From Streptomyces pluripotens (GTDB taxonomy: Bacteria; Actinomycetota; Actinomycetes; Streptomycetales; Streptomycetaceae), in contig NZ_CP021080.1 in assembly GCF_000802245.2 (NCBI RefSeq), positions 3,720,001 through 3,784,000 on the forward strand: a stretch of DNA of 64,000 nucleotides. The letters are read 5' to 3'. Within the stretch, counting starts at the first letter, position 1, and every line of letters begins with the position of its first letter. The notes below the pieces were generated by a model that saw only the letters and a program-made list of their open reading frames with translations, did no database searches and was not told the origin of the DNA. Position numbers and translations under genes: made by a program. Below, piece after piece: positions 41,099 through 51,644 of this stretch.

Positions 41099-43353
41099 GC
41101 AGGACGCCTCTGGACACGGTCGAGCATGCGGCCGCGACCCCCGACGTCGAGCTGCCCTGGGCCGAACTCGGCCTGAAGAAGGACGAGTACGAGCGGGTGG
41201 TGGAGATCCTCGGCCGCCGCCCGACGGGTGCGGAGCTCGCCATGTACTCGGTCATGTGGTCCGAGCATTGTTCGTACAAGTCCTCCAAGGTCCACCTGCG
41301 TCAGTTCGGTGAGAAGGCGCCCCGGTCGGAGGCCATGCTCGTCGGCATCGGTGAGAACGCCGGCGTGGTGGACGTCGGCCAGGGCTACGCGGTCACCTTC
41401 AAGGTCGAGTCGCACAACCACCCGTCGTACGTCGAGCCCTACCAGGGCGCGGCCACGGGTGTCGGCGGCATCGTCCGGGACATCATCGCGATGGGTGCCC
41501 GCCCGGTCGCCGTGGTGGACCCGTTGCGCTTCGGTGCGGCCGACCACCCCGACACCAAGCGCGTGCTGCCGGGCGTGGTAGCCGGCATCGGCGGCTACGG
41601 CAACTGCCTGGGCCTGCCCAACATCGGCGGCGAGGTCGTCTTCGATGCCTGTTACCAGGGCAACCCGCTGGTCAACGCCGGTGCCATCGGCGTCATGCGG
41701 CACGAGGACATCCACCTGGCCAAGGCGTCCGGTGCGGGCAACAAGGTGGTTCTGTACGGTGCCCGGACCGGCGGCGACGGCATCGGCGGCGCGTCGATCC
41801 TGGCCTCCGAGACCTTCGACGACGCCAAGCCGTCGAAGCGCCCCGCGGTGCAGGTCGGCGACCCGTTCCAGGAGAAGTTGCTCATCGAGTGCACCCTGGA
41901 GGCCTTCCAGGAGAAGCTGGTGGTGGGCATCCAGGACCTGGGCGCGGCGGGCTTGTCCTGTGCGACCAGCGAGTTGGCCTCCAACGGATCCGGGGGCATG
42001 CGCGTCACCCTGGACGACGTCCCGTTGCGCGACTCGACCCTGTCTCCTGAGGAGATCCTCATGAGCGAGTCGCAGGAGCGCATGTGCGCGGTCGTGGAGC
42101 CGGACAAGGTCGACCGGTTCTTGGAGATCTGCGAGAAGTGGGACGTCATCGCCACGGTCATCGGTGAGGTGACGGACGGCGACCGGCTGGAGATCTTCTG
42201 GCACGGCGAGAAGATCGTGGACGTCGCCCCGCGCACCGTCGCCCACGACGGCCCGGTCTACGAGCGCCCCTACGCGCGCCCCCACTGGCAGGACGCGCTG
42301 CAGGCCGACGACGCGAACAGGCTGCCGCGGCCGGAGACGGGCGAGGAACTGAAGGACCAGGTCCTGAAGCTGGCCGGCTCCCCGAACCAGGCGTCCAAGA
42401 AGTGGATCACCCAGCAGTACGACCACTTCGTGCAGGGCAACACCGTCCTCGCCCAGCCGGAGGACTCCGGCATGATCCGCGTGGACGAGGAGACGGGCCT
42501 CGGTGTCGCGATTGCCACGGACGGCAACGGCCGCTACGCCAAGTTGGACCCGTACACCGGCGCCCAACTGGCTCTCGCCGAGGCCTACCGCAACGTCGCC
42601 ACCACGGGGGCCAAGCCGCTCGCCGTGTCGGACTGCCTGAACTTCGGATCCCCCGAAGACCCGGCGGTCATGTGGCAGTTCGCCGAAGCCGTGCGGGGAC
42701 TGGCCGACGCCTGCCAGCAGCTGGGCACCCCAGTGACCGGCGGCAACGTCTCGCTCTACAACCAGACCGGCGAGGCGGCCATCCACCCGACGCCGGTGGT
42801 GGCCGTCCTCGGTGTGATCGATGATGTGGCCCGCCGTACTCCGGTCGCCTTCCAGGAGGAGGGCCAGCTGATCTACCTCCTGGGTGACACCCGTGAGGAG
42901 TTCGGCGGCTCGGCCTGGTCCCAGGTGATCCACGACCACCTGGGCGGTCTGCCCCCGGCCGTGGACCTGGAGCGGGAACGACTGCTGGCCGAGATCCTGA
43001 TCTCCGCCTCCCGCGACGGCATGATCGACTCCGCGCACGACCTGTCCGACGGCGGCCTGATCCAGGCGGTCGTGGAGTCCGCGCTGCTCGGCGGCAAGGG
43101 TGCCCGCCTGGTCGTCCCCGACGGTCTGGACGCCTTCACTTTCCTCTTCTCCGAGTCGGCCGGCCGCGCGGTGGTCGCCGTGCCGCGCTCGGAGGAGGTC
43201 CGCTTCAACGACATGTGCGCTGCGCGCGGCCTTCCGGCCACCCGCATCGGTGTCGTGGACGGCGACTCGGTGGAGGTGCAGGGCGAGTTCGAGCTCTCGC
43301 TGGCCGACCTGCGTGAGGCCCACGAGGGGACGATCCCGGCGCTGCTGGCGTAG
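41095..43353 (+). CDS. purL: phosphoribosylformylglycinamidine synthase, PurL subunit
   Basis: 752 residues, the small-type PurL that needs PurS and PurQ. It contains two AIR-synthase-like halves: [20 protein letters not shown] with [20 protein letters not shown], then [15 protein letters not shown], then a second half with [40 protein letters not shown] and [20 protein letters not shown]. It forms FGAM from FGAR with ATP and PurQ-derived ammonia. Start ATG overlaps purQ. Confidence 0.97.
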   Translation: MSRTPLDTVEHAAATPDVELPWAELGLKKDEYERVVEILGRRPTGAELAMYSVMWSEHCSYKSSKVHLRQFGEKAPRSEAMLVGIGENAGVVDVGQGYAVTFKVESHNHPSYVEPYQGAATGVGGIVRDIIAMGARPVAVVDPLRFGAADHPDTKRVLPGVVAGIGGYGNCLGLPNIGGEVVFDACYQGNPLVNAGAIGVMRHEDIHLAKASGAGNKVVLYGARTGGDGIGGASILASETFDDAKPSKRPAVQVGDPFQEKLLIECTLEAFQEKLVVGIQDLGAAGLSCATSELASNGSGGMRVTLDDVPLRDSTLSPEEILMSESQERMCAVVEPDKVDRFLEICEKWDVIATVIGEVTDGDRLEIFWHGEKIVDVAPRTVAHDGPVYERPYARPHWQDALQADDANRLPRPETGEELKDQVLKLAGSPNQASKKWITQQYDHFVQGNTVLAQPEDSGMIRVDEETGLGVAIATDGNGRYAKLDPYTGAQLALAEAYRNVATTGAKPLAVSDCLNFGSPEDPAVMWQFAEAVRGLADACQQLGTPVTGGNVSLYNQTGEAAIHPTPVVAVLGVIDDVARRTPVAFQEEGQLIYLLGDTREEFGGSAWSQVIHDHLGGLPPAVDLERERLLAEILISASRDGMIDSAHDLSDGGLIQAVVESALLGGKGARLVVPDGLDAFTFLFSESAGRAVVAVPRSEEVRFNDMCAARGLPATRIGVVDGDSVEVQGEFELSLADLREAHEGTIPALLA

Positions 43354-43603
43354 GAGCCGTACCCCGGGGGACCAACGTGCCCGGGGAGCTGGACGCGGTG
43401 GGTGAAACCGGCCCGCCGGGCCCTGCCCGGTGGGCCGGGGCGCTGCGCGGGCCGGGGCGGGAACTCCGGCCGGGTGAGGGCTGTGGGCCGCGGCCCACAG
43501 CCGGCGGCCGGTGGGGTCGTCGAGGTGCGCTGTGTGCCTGCCGCCTCCGGATGGCGACCGTGGGACGTCGCTTGCCCGCCTGCCGGGGGCGGGGCGGTTC
43601 GGC

Positions 43604-43645
43604 TCTCAGGCCACCACCGTCTCCTCTCAGGCCACCACCGTCTCC
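43604..43645. repeat. 21-bp tandem duplication
   Basis: Two exact copies of TCTCAGGCCACCACCGTCTC plus C, at the end of the decayed transporter gene. The duplication also copies its stop codon. Confidence 0.9.
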
Positions 43646-43900
43646 CGCAGGGGCTCCGCCTCGGCCGGCCCGGCCTTCGGCAGCCGAAGCGCCAGTAGCA
43701 GGCACAGCAGCATCACCCCGGCCCCGCACAGGAATGCCGCGTCCAGCGCGGAGACGTACGCCTGCACGCCCCGAGCGCGGGCCGGGCCGTGCAGGCAGGA
43801 TCGGTTCGACGGCGGTGAACCGGCGGCCCAGGAAGAGCCCGAGCGCGCTGCCGGAGGCCAACCCGCCGGCCCGTATCCGCTCGCCGTGCGGTGGCGGGCC
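43606..43900 (-). pseudogene. MFS drug-exporter, C-terminal remnant
   Basis: On the minus strand ALDAAFLCGAGVMLLCLLLALRLPKA reads like the last membrane helix of a 14-helix MFS exporter, ending in ETVVA. Upstream, in a different frame, ASGSALGLFLGRRFTAVEPI adds another short fragment, so the remnant is frameshifted. Only about 90 codons remain out of about 500. It lies between purL and the DinB-like gene; the rest of the gene is gone. Confidence 0.45.
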
Positions 43901-43917
43901 CGCATAGGCTCACCGCC

Positions 43918-44715
43918 ATGCCACCGGCCAAGAAGCGTGCCCGCAGCTACGACCCCGCACGGACCCGCGCCGCGGTCTTCGCCCAGTTCACCGGCGTCCG
44001 GGAGGCCGTTCGCGGCCTCGCCCCCGAGCAGCTCGCGCTGCCCACCCGGCTCGACGACTGGACCGTACGGGACCTGATCGCGCACCTGGGCATGGCGCTC
44101 ACCGCCGTCCACCGCGCCCTTGACCTGCCGGCCCCGCCCAAGCGGGACGTCACGGCGGTCGAGTGGCCGTTCTCCACCGCCGCCCGCGCCGTCGACATCG
44201 CCGGCTTCACCCGGGGCCTCGCCGCAGAGCACCCCGACCTCGACGCCTATCTCGCCGATGTGGACCGGAGCCTGCGGATCCTGCTCGCCGAGCATCCCGG
44301 CACCCGGCTGCTGGCGACCAGCGCGGGCGCGCTGCCGCTGGACGACTACCTGGTCACCCGTACCGTCGAGCTCGTTGTCCACACGGACGACCTCAACGCC
44401 GCCGTCGAGGGCCTCGACGTCCCGTACGACCGCCAGGCCCTGGCCGCCGCCACCCGGCTGCTGGCCGACGCCCTCGCGGTGAAGGCGCCCGGCGGGTCCA
44501 CCGAGGTGCGCGTGCCGCCGTACGCCGTCGTCCAGTGCGTCGAGGGTCCCCGGCATACCCGCGGTACCCCGCCCAACGTCGTGGAGACCGACCCCCTGAC
44601 CTGGATCCGGCTTGCCACCGGGCGCATGACCTGGACGGACGCCGTGGCGGAGGCGAAGGTGAACGCTAGTGGGGAGCGGGCGGACCTCGGGGACCTGCTG
44701 CCGCTGATGACGTAG
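43918..44715 (+). CDS. DinB/mycothiol maleylpyruvate isomerase-type protein with sterol-carrier-like end
   Basis: 265 residues from the ATG at 43918. The N-terminal four-helix bundle carries LPTRLDDWTVRDLIAHLGMA with the family's metal-binding His, and VTRTVELVVHTDDLNAAV supplies the second His/Asp set. The C-terminal ~80 residues (VRVPPYAVVQCVEGPRHTRG, DPLTWIRLATGRMTW) resemble the SCP2/MDMPI C-terminal fold. Members are mycothiol-dependent transferases or isomerases; this one's substrate is unknown. Single gene. Confidence 0.8.
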   Translation: MPPAKKRARSYDPARTRAAVFAQFTGVREAVRGLAPEQLALPTRLDDWTVRDLIAHLGMALTAVHRALDLPAPPKRDVTAVEWPFSTAARAVDIAGFTRGLAAEHPDLDAYLADVDRSLRILLAEHPGTRLLATSAGALPLDDYLVTRTVELVVHTDDLNAAVEGLDVPYDRQALAAATRLLADALAVKAPGGSTEVRVPPYAVVQCVEGPRHTRGTPPNVVETDPLTWIRLATGRMTWTDAVAEAKVNASGERADLGDLLPLMT

Positions 44716-44773
44716 CGGGACCGCTCCGGCGGCGGAGCGGAACCTGTTCTGCCGTCGGACCGTCGAATCCGTA

Positions 44774-45228
44774 TGAAACGGCACGAAGGGTGCGCATCCC
44801 TGACGGTGACGGCCGTGCTGGTCCTGTTCGCGGTGGCCTGCGGCGGCAGAGCGGCGGACAGTGGTCCGGTGACTGCCCAGCAGCCGGTGACCGGCATCGA
44901 TTGGCGGGTCGACGGCCTGACGGCCGGGGGTGTGGCCCGGCGTGCGCCTGCCGCCGCCCATCTCCGTATCGGCGAGGACGGTGGCGCGGTCGGGAATCTC
45001 GGCTGCAACTGGTTCAGTGCACGGGGCACCGTGCACGGCGACCGGATCACTTTCGGTGACCTCCGCACCACCCGGATGGCCTGCGACCGGGACCGGATGG
45101 ACTTCGAACGCGCTCTCGCCCACACGCTCACCGCCGGCACGCTGACCGCTCGGACCCATGACGCGGAGCTGACACTCACCGGCGACGACGGCGATCGCAT
45201 CCAGCTCCGCCGCAGTACGGCCGAATGA
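44774..45228 (+). CDS. META-domain lipoprotein (HslJ-like)
   Basis: 151 residues. Lipoprotein signal peptide with lipobox VLFAVACGG (Cys about residue 23). The mature part is a META domain: IDWRVDGLT, LGCNWFSARGTVHGDRITFG, TTRMACDRDRMDFERALA and AELTLTGDDGDRIQL. META proteins are linked to stress and novobiocin resistance in other bacteria, but their molecular role is not known. Anchored to the outer face of the membrane. Starts 58 bases after the previous stop. Confidence 0.85.
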
Positions 45229-45429
45229 TGTGCGACACCTCACTCATGGGTGCGGAACATGGCCTCAGAACGGCCCACAGATGCGCCGCAGACGGCCGCC
45301 CTGGAACCTGCTGAACCGTGCTGACCAGCACAAATGAAGAAAGCGACAAGGTGATCCACAACGCCTTGCCCGTGACCGGCCCGCATCCCCAATTCGGACC
45401 AGTGGTCGACCTCGCCTACACTCAGTGCC

Positions 45430-46959
45430 GTGCCACGTGGTGACGGTCGACTCAATCACGATCTGCTCCCCGGTGAGAAGGGCCCCCAGGACGCTTGCGG
45501 CGTCTTCGGTGTCTGGGCTCCGGGTGAAGAGGTCGCAAAGCTCACGTACTTCGGGCTCTACGCCCTTCAGCACCGGGGTCAAGAATCCGCGGGAATCGCG
45601 GTCAGTAACGGCTCCCAGATCCTCGTCTTCAAGGACATGGGCCTGGTCTCCCAGGTCTTCGACGAGACCTCGCTCGGTTCGCTCCAAGGTCATATCGCGG
45701 TCGGACACGCCCGCTACTCGACCACTGGTGCCTCCGTGTGGGAGAACGCCCAGCCGACGTTCCGTGCCACTGCGCACGGCTCGATCGCGCTCGGTCACAA
45801 CGGCAACCTGGTCAACACGGCGCAGCTCGCCGAGATGGTCGCCGACCTGCCGAACGACAACAACAGCCGCTCCACCCGGGTTGCGGCCACCAACGACACC
45901 GACCTGCTGACGGCTCTGCTGGCCGCCCAGGTCGGCGAGGACGGCAAGCCGCTGACCATCGAGGAGGCCGCTCACACGGTCTTCCCGAAGGTGCGGGGTG
46001 CCTTCTCGCTCGTCTTCATGGACGAGCACACCCTCTACGCCGCCCGTGACCCGCAGGGAGTCCGCCCGCTGGTCCTCGGCCGGCTGGAGCGCGGCTGGGT
46101 GGTCGCCTCCGAGACCGCGGCCCTGGACATCACCGGCGCGAGCTTCGTGCGGGAGATCGAGCCGGGTGAGTTCGTCGCCATCGACGAGAACGGTCTGCGC
46201 AGCTCACGCTTCGCGGAAGCGAAGCCCAAGGGCTGCGTCTTCGAGTATGTGTACCTGGCCCGCCCGGACACCGACATCGCCGGCCGGAACGTCTACCTCT
46301 CCCGTGTGGAGATGGGCCGCCGTCTGGCCAAGGAAGCCCCGGCCGAGGCCGACCTGGTCATAGCGACCCCGGAGTCCGGCACGCCGGCCGCCATCGGCTA
46401 CGCCGAGGCCTCCGGCATCCCGTTCGGCAGCGGCCTGGTGAAGAACGCCTACGTCGGCAGGACCTTCATCCAGCCCTCGCAGACCATCCGGCAACTGGGT
46501 ATCCGCCTGAAGCTGAATCCGCTGAAGGAAGTCATCAAGGGCAAGCGGCTGGTCGTGGTGGACGACTCGATCGTCCGCGGCAACACCCAGCGTGCCCTGG
46601 TCCGCATGCTGCGCGAGGCGGGTGCCGCCGAGGTCCACATCCGGATCTCCTCGCCGCCCGTGAAGTGGCCGTGCTTCTTCGGCATCGACTTCGCCACCCG
46701 CGCGGAGCTGATCGCCAACGGCATGACCATCGAGGAGATCGGCACCAGCCTGGGCGCCGACTCCCTGGCCTACATCTCCATCGACGGCATGATCGAGGCG
46801 ACCACCATCGCCAAGCCGAATCTGTGCCGCGCCTGCTTCGACGGGGAGTACCCGATGGAGCTGCCGGACCCCGAGCTGCTCGGCAAGCAGCTCCTGGAGA
46901 CCGAACTGGCCGCCGGGCCCGCCGCCACGGCCGCCGCCGACGCGATCCGTCGCCCATAA
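45430..46959 (+). CDS. purF: amidophosphoribosyltransferase
   Basis: 509 residues from the GTG at 45430. A short propeptide ends before the catalytic Cys of DACGVFGVWAPGEEVAKLTY. N-terminal glutaminase motifs are YGLYALQHRGQES-like (FGLYALQHRGQESAGIAV), ARYSTTG and HNGNLVNT. The phosphoribosyltransferase domain has the PRPP loop LVVVDDSIVRGNTQRALVRM. Cys residues in PVKWPCFFGIDF and NLCRACFDGEYP fit the Fe-S type found in Bacillus. Committed first step of purine synthesis. 45 bases separate it from purM, so a two-gene operon is likely. Confidence 0.96.
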   Translation: MPRGDGRLNHDLLPGEKGPQDACGVFGVWAPGEEVAKLTYFGLYALQHRGQESAGIAVSNGSQILVFKDMGLVSQVFDETSLGSLQGHIAVGHARYSTTGASVWENAQPTFRATAHGSIALGHNGNLVNTAQLAEMVADLPNDNNSRSTRVAATNDTDLLTALLAAQVGEDGKPLTIEEAAHTVFPKVRGAFSLVFMDEHTLYAARDPQGVRPLVLGRLERGWVVASETAALDITGASFVREIEPGEFVAIDENGLRSSRFAEAKPKGCVFEYVYLARPDTDIAGRNVYLSRVEMGRRLAKEAPAEADLVIATPESGTPAAIGYAEASGIPFGSGLVKNAYVGRTFIQPSQTIRQLGIRLKLNPLKEVIKGKRLVVVDDSIVRGNTQRALVRMLREAGAAEVHIRISSPPVKWPCFFGIDFATRAELIANGMTIEEIGTSLGADSLAYISIDGMIEATTIAKPNLCRACFDGEYPMELPDPELLGKQLLETELAAGPAATAAADAIRRP

Positions 46960-47004
46960 GCCCTGCTGCCGTTCACGCAGTACGACACGAAAGTTCTCAA
47001 GGTC

Positions 47005-48087
47005 ATGTCTTCTGAGACCCCTATTGCCGAGGGCGGCGCCAGCTACGCGAGCGCGGGCGTCGACATCGAAGCGGGCGACCGCGCCGTAGAGCTGATGAAG
47101 GAGTGGGTGAAGAAGACTCGGCGCCCCGAGGTCCTGGGCGGCCTCGGCGGTTTCGCTGGGCTCTTCGACGCCTCCGCCCTCAAGCGCTACGAGCGTCCAC
47201 TCCTCGCCTCCGCCACGGACGGCGTCGGCACGAAGGTCGACGTCGCGCGCCGGCTGGGCGTCTACGACACCATCGGTCACGACCTCGTCGCCATGGTCAT
47301 GGACGACATCGTGGTGTGTGGTGCCGAGCCGCTGTTCATGACGGACTACATCTGTGTGGGCAAGGTCCACCCCGAGCGGGTCGCCGCGATCGTCAAGGGC
47401 ATCGCGGAGGGCTGTGTGCTGGCCGGCTGCGCCCTGGTGGGCGGTGAGACGGCCGAACACCCGGGCCTGCTGGGCGAGGACGACTTCGACGTCGCCGGAG
47501 CCGGCACGGGCGTCGTGGAGGCCGACCGGCTGCTCGGCGCGGATCGTATCCGCAAGGGTGACACCGTGATCGCCATGGCGTCCTCCGGTCTTCACTCGAA
47601 CGGGTACTCCCTGGTCCGCCACGTCCTGTTGGACCGTGCGGGCCTGGCCCTGGAGACGGAGGTTCCGGAGCTGGGTCGCACGCTCGGCGAGGAGCTGCTG
47701 GAGCCGACGAGGATCTACTCGCTGGACTGCCTGGCGCTGACCCGCACCACCGAGGTGCACGCGTTCAGCCACATCACCGGTGGTGGCCTCGCGGCCAACC
47801 TGGCCCGGGTGATTCCGGACGACCTGCACGCCGTGCTCGACCGCGGCACCTGGACCCCGGCAGCCGTCTTCGACCTGGTCGGCAGGACCGGTGACGTGGA
47901 GCGGTTGGAGCTGGAGAAGACCCTCAACATGGGCGTCGGCATGATCGCCGTCGTGCCGGAGGAGTCCACCGAGGCGGCTCTGGCGACCCTGGCCGACCGC
48001 GGGGTCGAGTCATGGATCGCCGGCGAGATCACCGACCGGGGTGACAAGGAGACCGGCGCGGAGCTGGTGGGCGACTACGCGGGCTGA
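47005..48087 (+). CDS. purM: phosphoribosylformylglycinamidine cyclo-ligase (AIR synthase)
   Basis: 360 residues. GGLGGFAGLFDASAL, then LASATDGVGTKVDVARRLGV, HDLVAMVMDDIVVCGAEPLF, LVGGETAEHPGLL, and FSHITGGGLAANLARVIPDD, in the family order. It closes the imidazole ring (FGAM to AIR). It follows purF closely and ends before a hairpin. Confidence 0.96.
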   Translation: MSSETPIAEGGASYASAGVDIEAGDRAVELMKEWVKKTRRPEVLGGLGGFAGLFDASALKRYERPLLASATDGVGTKVDVARRLGVYDTIGHDLVAMVMDDIVVCGAEPLFMTDYICVGKVHPERVAAIVKGIAEGCVLAGCALVGGETAEHPGLLGEDDFDVAGAGTGVVEADRLLGADRIRKGDTVIAMASSGLHSNGYSLVRHVLLDRAGLALETEVPELGRTLGEELLEPTRIYSLDCLALTRTTEVHAFSHITGGGLAANLARVIPDDLHAVLDRGTWTPAAVFDLVGRTGDVERLELEKTLNMGVGMIAVVPEESTEAALATLADRGVESWIAGEITDRGDKETGAELVGDYAG

Positions 48088-48106
48088 GCCTGCGGGTAGC
48101 ACAGAA

Positions 48107-48135
48107 CCCGGTCGGTGGCTGAGCCATCGACCGGG
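48107..48135. terminator. hairpin between purM and the DUF3073 gene
   Basis: CCCGGTCG / CGACCGGG stem (extended by GTGG/CCAT with mismatches) between converging genes. Confidence 0.7.
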
Positions 48136-48153
48136 CAGGTGCTCAATGCAAGG

Positions 48154-48402
48154 TCAAGCGCCGCGACGGTGTTGTGAAGGACCTTCGTCCTCGCCCTCAT
48201 CGTCGTCCTCGTAGAGGTCGGCATAGCGAGAATACAGGTCTTCGTCTTGCTCATCGTCCGTGAACCGATCGCCGTTCGGCGACTGGTTCGACGTCGATGC
48301 GCCCAGCTCCTCGGCCAGGCGTGAGAGGTCCGTCCCACCGCTGTTGTACTTCAGCTGGCGGGCGACCTTCGTCTGCTTGGCCTTGGCCCGGCCGCGCCCC
48401 AT
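48154..48402 (-). CDS. DUF3073 protein
   Basis: 82 residues, MGRGRAKAKQTKVARQLKYN at the N-terminus, then DLSRLAEEL and an acidic tail (DDEQDEDLYSRYADLYEDDD). A basic N-terminus with an acidic C-terminus is the DUF3073 pattern, found throughout actinomycetes beside purM. Function unknown; the basic start could bind nucleic acid. Confidence 0.92.
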   Translation of the reverse strand: MGRGRAKAKQTKVARQLKYNSGGTDLSRLAEELGASTSNQSPNGDRFTDDEQDEDLYSRYADLYEDDDEGEDEGPSQHRRGA

Positions 48403-48692
48403 GGCTCGACCCCCTCAACGACGGGGCTCGACGGCCCCAGAGTCTGACACGCGTTCATGATCTGGAACGGACTCTCCTCGGAGAGGCCGGTCCGTAGGGC
48501 TTCCACGGTACCTGAGCCCGCGCCCATACGGTACGTCGCCCGCAGCACGCGCGTGTGCCCACGACCCTCGAGGCGCCCTGTCCTCGCTGGTCAGTGGCGA
48601 TTTTAACCACTTCTCGGGGAACGACCCGCCGGTGGAAGTGAGAGTTCTCTCTAAGTTCCCGCCGACGGGTACCGCTCAAGTGTGCGATCGAA

Positions 48693-49808
48693 TCAGTGTG
48701 CAGCGTGGACCGTGCGGGCTGCGGCCATCCGCTGCTCGGCGATCCGGTCGGCCGCCGCGGCCGGCGGAATACCGTCTTCCTTCGCGCGTGCGAAGATTGT
48801 CAGCGTGGTGTCGAAGATCCTCGCCGCCTTCGCCTTGCACCGGTCGAAGTCGAAGCCGTGCAGCTCGTCGGCCACCTGGATGACCCCGCCCGCGTTCACC
48901 ACGTAGTCGGGTGCATAGAGGATTCCGCGGTCGGCGAGGTCCTTCTCCACACCCGGGTGGGCGAGCTGGTTGTTGGCCGCGCCGCACACGACCTTGGCGG
49001 TGAGCACCGGCACGGTGTCGTCGTTCAGGGCGCCGCCGAGGGCGCAGGGGGCGTAGATGTCGAGACCGCCGACCTGGCCGCCCCGGATCAGCGCCTCGGT
49101 GTCAGCGACGGCAGTCACCCCTTCGGGGTACTGGTCGATGATCCGCTGGACGGCGTCCGCGCGCACGTCCGTGATCACGACCTCCGCCCCCTCCTCGCGC
49201 AGGTGCTTCACCAGATGGTGGCCGACCTTGCCGACACCGGCGATGCCGACCTTGCGGCCCCGCAGCGAGGGGTCGCCCCACAGGTGCTGGGCGGAGGCGC
49301 GCATGCCCTGGTAAACCCCGAAGGCGGTGAGTACGGAGGAGTCGCCGGCACCGCCGTTCTCGGGAGATCGCCCGGTGGTCCACCGGCATGCGCGCGCTAC
49401 GACGTCCATGTCGGCCACGTAGGTGCCGACGTCGCACGCGGTGACGTAGCGGCCACCGAGGGAGGCGACCATGCGCCCGTAGGCGAGCAGCAGTTCCTCG
49501 GTCTTGTCGCGCTCCGGGTCGCCGATGATCACGGCCTTGCCGCCGCCGTGGTCGAGACCGGCCATGGCGTTCTTGTACGACATCCCGCGCGCGAGGTTGA
49601 GAGCGTCGGCCACGGCCTCGGACTCGGTTGCGTACGGGTAGAAGCGGGTGCCGCCGAGGGCAGGGCCGAGGGCGGTGGAGTGGATGGCGATCACGGCTTT
49701 CAGGCCGGTTTCGCGGTCCTGGCAAAGCACGACCTGCTCATGGCCGCCCTGATCCGAGTGGAACAGGGTGTGCAGGACATCAGCAGGTGCGCCGGTTACG
49801 TCGGTCAC
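48693..49808 (-). CDS. vdh: valine dehydrogenase (Glu/Leu/Phe/Val family)
   Basis: 371 residues from the GTG at 49808 (AGGAG about 10 bases upstream). [40 protein letters not shown] with the catalytic Lys, and the NAD domain [20 protein letters not shown] identify a branched-chain amino acid dehydrogenase. The match in length and context to streptomycete Vdh supports valine as substrate. It deaminates valine to 2-ketoisovalerate, feeding acyl-CoA precursors for branched fatty acids and polyketides. Single gene. Confidence 0.9.
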   Translation of the reverse strand: MTDVTGAPADVLHTLFHSDQGGHEQVVLCQDRETGLKAVIAIHSTALGPALGGTRFYPYATESEAVADALNLARGMSYKNAMAGLDHGGGKAVIIGDPERDKTEELLLAYGRMVASLGGRYVTACDVGTYVADMDVVARACRWTTGRSPENGGAGDSSVLTAFGVYQGMRASAQHLWGDPSLRGRKVGIAGVGKVGHHLVKHLREEGAEVVITDVRADAVQRIIDQYPEGVTAVADTEALIRGGQVGGLDIYAPCALGGALNDDTVPVLTAKVVCGAANNQLAHPGVEKDLADRGILYAPDYVVNAGGVIQVADELHGFDFDRCKAKAARIFDTTLTIFARAKEDGIPPAAAADRIAEQRMAAARTVHAAH

Positions 49809-50008
49809 TGTGGTGACTCCTGTGTACTTAGCGGCGAGTGGGGTGGGGTCCCCGTGCGGGTGGCGGAAACCGTGCCATGAGCGTAGAGCCTCGGCACGAC
49901 CACCGTCCGCGCAGTGTTCAGGATCACTCCCCCGAGCTCTTTCCGCACGCATGACCGTGGCACGATTTGCCGTGGTTTCGAGCCGGGCTCGATGGGGAGG
50001 GAGCAGGC

Positions 50009-50851
50009 GTGCCCAAGGTGTCCTCCGTGGTCGTCCCCTACGCCGCTTATCTGCGCGTGTACGAGCCGCTGGGTGCCTTCCCGGAGCCGGAGCGCAGCCA
50101 CTGGGCGCGCTACGCCCGCCGTTCCGACCGCCCGTCCTACCAGGACGAACTGCGTCGCTCCCTGGCCGACTTGCTGCCCACCCCGCCGGTAGCGGTGCCG
50201 GTGCACGAGAGCGGCGACGCCTTCGTGCTGGAAGTGGACGGGGTGGTCTGCGTGTGCCCCTGGCGGACCCGGCTGCGCGGCTGGCAGGCACTGGACGAGC
50301 TCGCCGACGAGTTGCCCCCGCCGGTGTTGGACGCGGTGCTGCCCCCCGTGGTGCGCCGCCAGGCCGCCCAGGACTACGAGCGCTGGCTCGCCCGCAACCC
50401 CGATGCCCGCCCCTGGATTCGTACGGCGACCTGGCACGTCCCGCTGAACTGGTTCGTGCTGGTCGCGGACGAGGAGCGCCGTTACGACAAGGGCACCGCC
50501 GAGGTGCCCCCGGTACTGCGCTACCGCACCCCCATGGTGCAGGCCAGGCGTCGAGTGGCGCGGGCGTTGCGCACGCTGAAGGAGACCGTCGAGGAGAGCC
50601 CGCTGATCGACGGCCTGGTGGACGTCGGCCGCTGGCTGGAGGAGTTCCACCCCCGCTCGCTGGTGGAGCTGGACTACGGCGGCCTGGTGCACGTACTGCC
50701 GGCGGGTGAGCTGGAGGGCGACCACTCGGCAGCAGACGTGGCCAGTGGGATCGAGGCGCTGCGCCGGGGTGACGGAGCAGCGGCCGGAGAGGCTTACGGG
50801 CGGCTCGTGGACCGGTGGCGGGCGGTGCGGGACCGGCGTTCGGCGAACTGA
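50009..50851 (+). CDS. conserved streptomycete protein of unknown function
   Basis: 280 residues from the GTG at 50009 with GGGGAGGG upstream. Soluble and strand-rich at first ([40 protein letters not shown]), then [20 protein letters not shown] and a helical end with [20 protein letters not shown]. No catalytic motif seen. The conserved place between vdh and bldC supports a real gene. Confidence 0.85.
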   Translation: MPKVSSVVVPYAAYLRVYEPLGAFPEPERSHWARYARRSDRPSYQDELRRSLADLLPTPPVAVPVHESGDAFVLEVDGVVCVCPWRTRLRGWQALDELADELPPPVLDAVLPPVVRRQAAQDYERWLARNPDARPWIRTATWHVPLNWFVLVADEERRYDKGTAEVPPVLRYRTPMVQARRRVARALRTLKETVEESPLIDGLVDVGRWLEEFHPRSLVELDYGGLVHVLPAGELEGDHSAADVASGIEALRRGDGAAAGEAYGRLVDRWRAVRDRRSAN

Positions 50852-51437
50852 CGCTCGGGGCGAACAGGCGCTTCGGTGAACTGACGTTTCAACAGAAGTG
50901 ATCAGAAAGTGACGTGCATCACAGCTGAGACGGTATCGGACGGCGTACGGTCAACGGCACTTCACTAGCTGACGGGACGTTGATCCTGATCCGGGCTTTT
51001 GTGTCAAGGGTGGCTGAAGCGTGATGGACCGCACGTACTGGGCCCTTGCGCCTCTTGCCTCTCCTCGTGCCAAAATAGGACAAGGAGTCCGGGGAGGGCT
51101 CTGTCCGTCCATCTGTGCTCCACTGTGGGCGGAATCTCCGTATTGCACGCTTTCGGGGGGTCTGGTGGCTCCTGATCGTCCTGTGACTGATCGTCACAGT
51201 GGCGTGACTGTCCGCTATGGCATGGTCCATCGGCTTCCGTCGCTGATGGACACCTGGGAGGGCAATTCCATCGGTTTGGCCGACGGGGCTGGACAGATGG
51301 TGTAGTTGTAGTGCCGAGGACAAGCCGTTCGTCCTATAACCGACTCGACTCGCGTCCGCCATTTCGGGCAACGCGGGTCAAGGTGCAGAATTTAGAGGAA
51401 AGAACCGAGAACGTCGGTTCTCCCGAGGAGGCCGCTC
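50852..51437. promoter_or_regulatory. long bldC upstream region
   Basis: 586 bases without a gene, unusually long for this segment. It contains an exact dyad CTGTGAC-tgatc-GTCACAG (51181-51199), followed at once by GTGGCGTGACTG. CGAGAACGTCGGTTCTCCCG just before the bldC ribosome site could form a weak hairpin. The dyad is a plausible regulator site for a developmental gene. Confidence 0.5.
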
Positions 51438-51644
51438 ATGACCGCTCGCACCCCTGATGCCGAGCCGCTGCTGACCCCGGCTGAGGTCGCCACCATGTTC
51501 CGCGTCGACCCCAAGACGGTCACGCGGTGGGCGAAGGCCGGCAAGCTCACTTCTATTCGCACGCTCGGCGGGCATCGCCGCTACCGCGAGGCCGAGGTCC
51601 GCGCCCTGCTGGCGGGCATCCCGCAGCAGCGCAGCGAGGCCTGA
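51438..51644 (+). CDS. bldC: BldC, MerR-like developmental regulator
   Basis: 68 residues, the size of BldC. Winged helix: LLTPAEVATMFRVDPKTVTR, WAKAGKLTSIRTLGGHRRYR and EAEVRALLAGI. BldC binds direct repeats head-to-tail and holds back sporulation genes to keep vegetative growth. ATG with CGAGGAGG upstream. Followed by a strong hairpin. Confidence 0.97.
   Translation: MTARTPDAEPLLTPAEVATMFRVDPKTVTRWAKAGKLTSIRTLGGHRRYREAEVRALLAGIPQQRSEA

Noticed and set aside
40918..43323. Minus-strand open frame of 801 codons opposite purL
   Set aside because: Shadow of purL; no domain, no ribosome site.
43354..43603. Coding sequence just after purL
   Set aside because: Open frames are Gly/Pro/Arg-rich in all readings and no ribosome site or motif was found.
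49809..50291. N-terminal extension of valine dehydrogenase in the open frame
   Set aside because: The upstream part is antisense to the next gene and Arg/Pro-rich; the GTG at 49808 has its own AGGAG and the expected family N-terminus.
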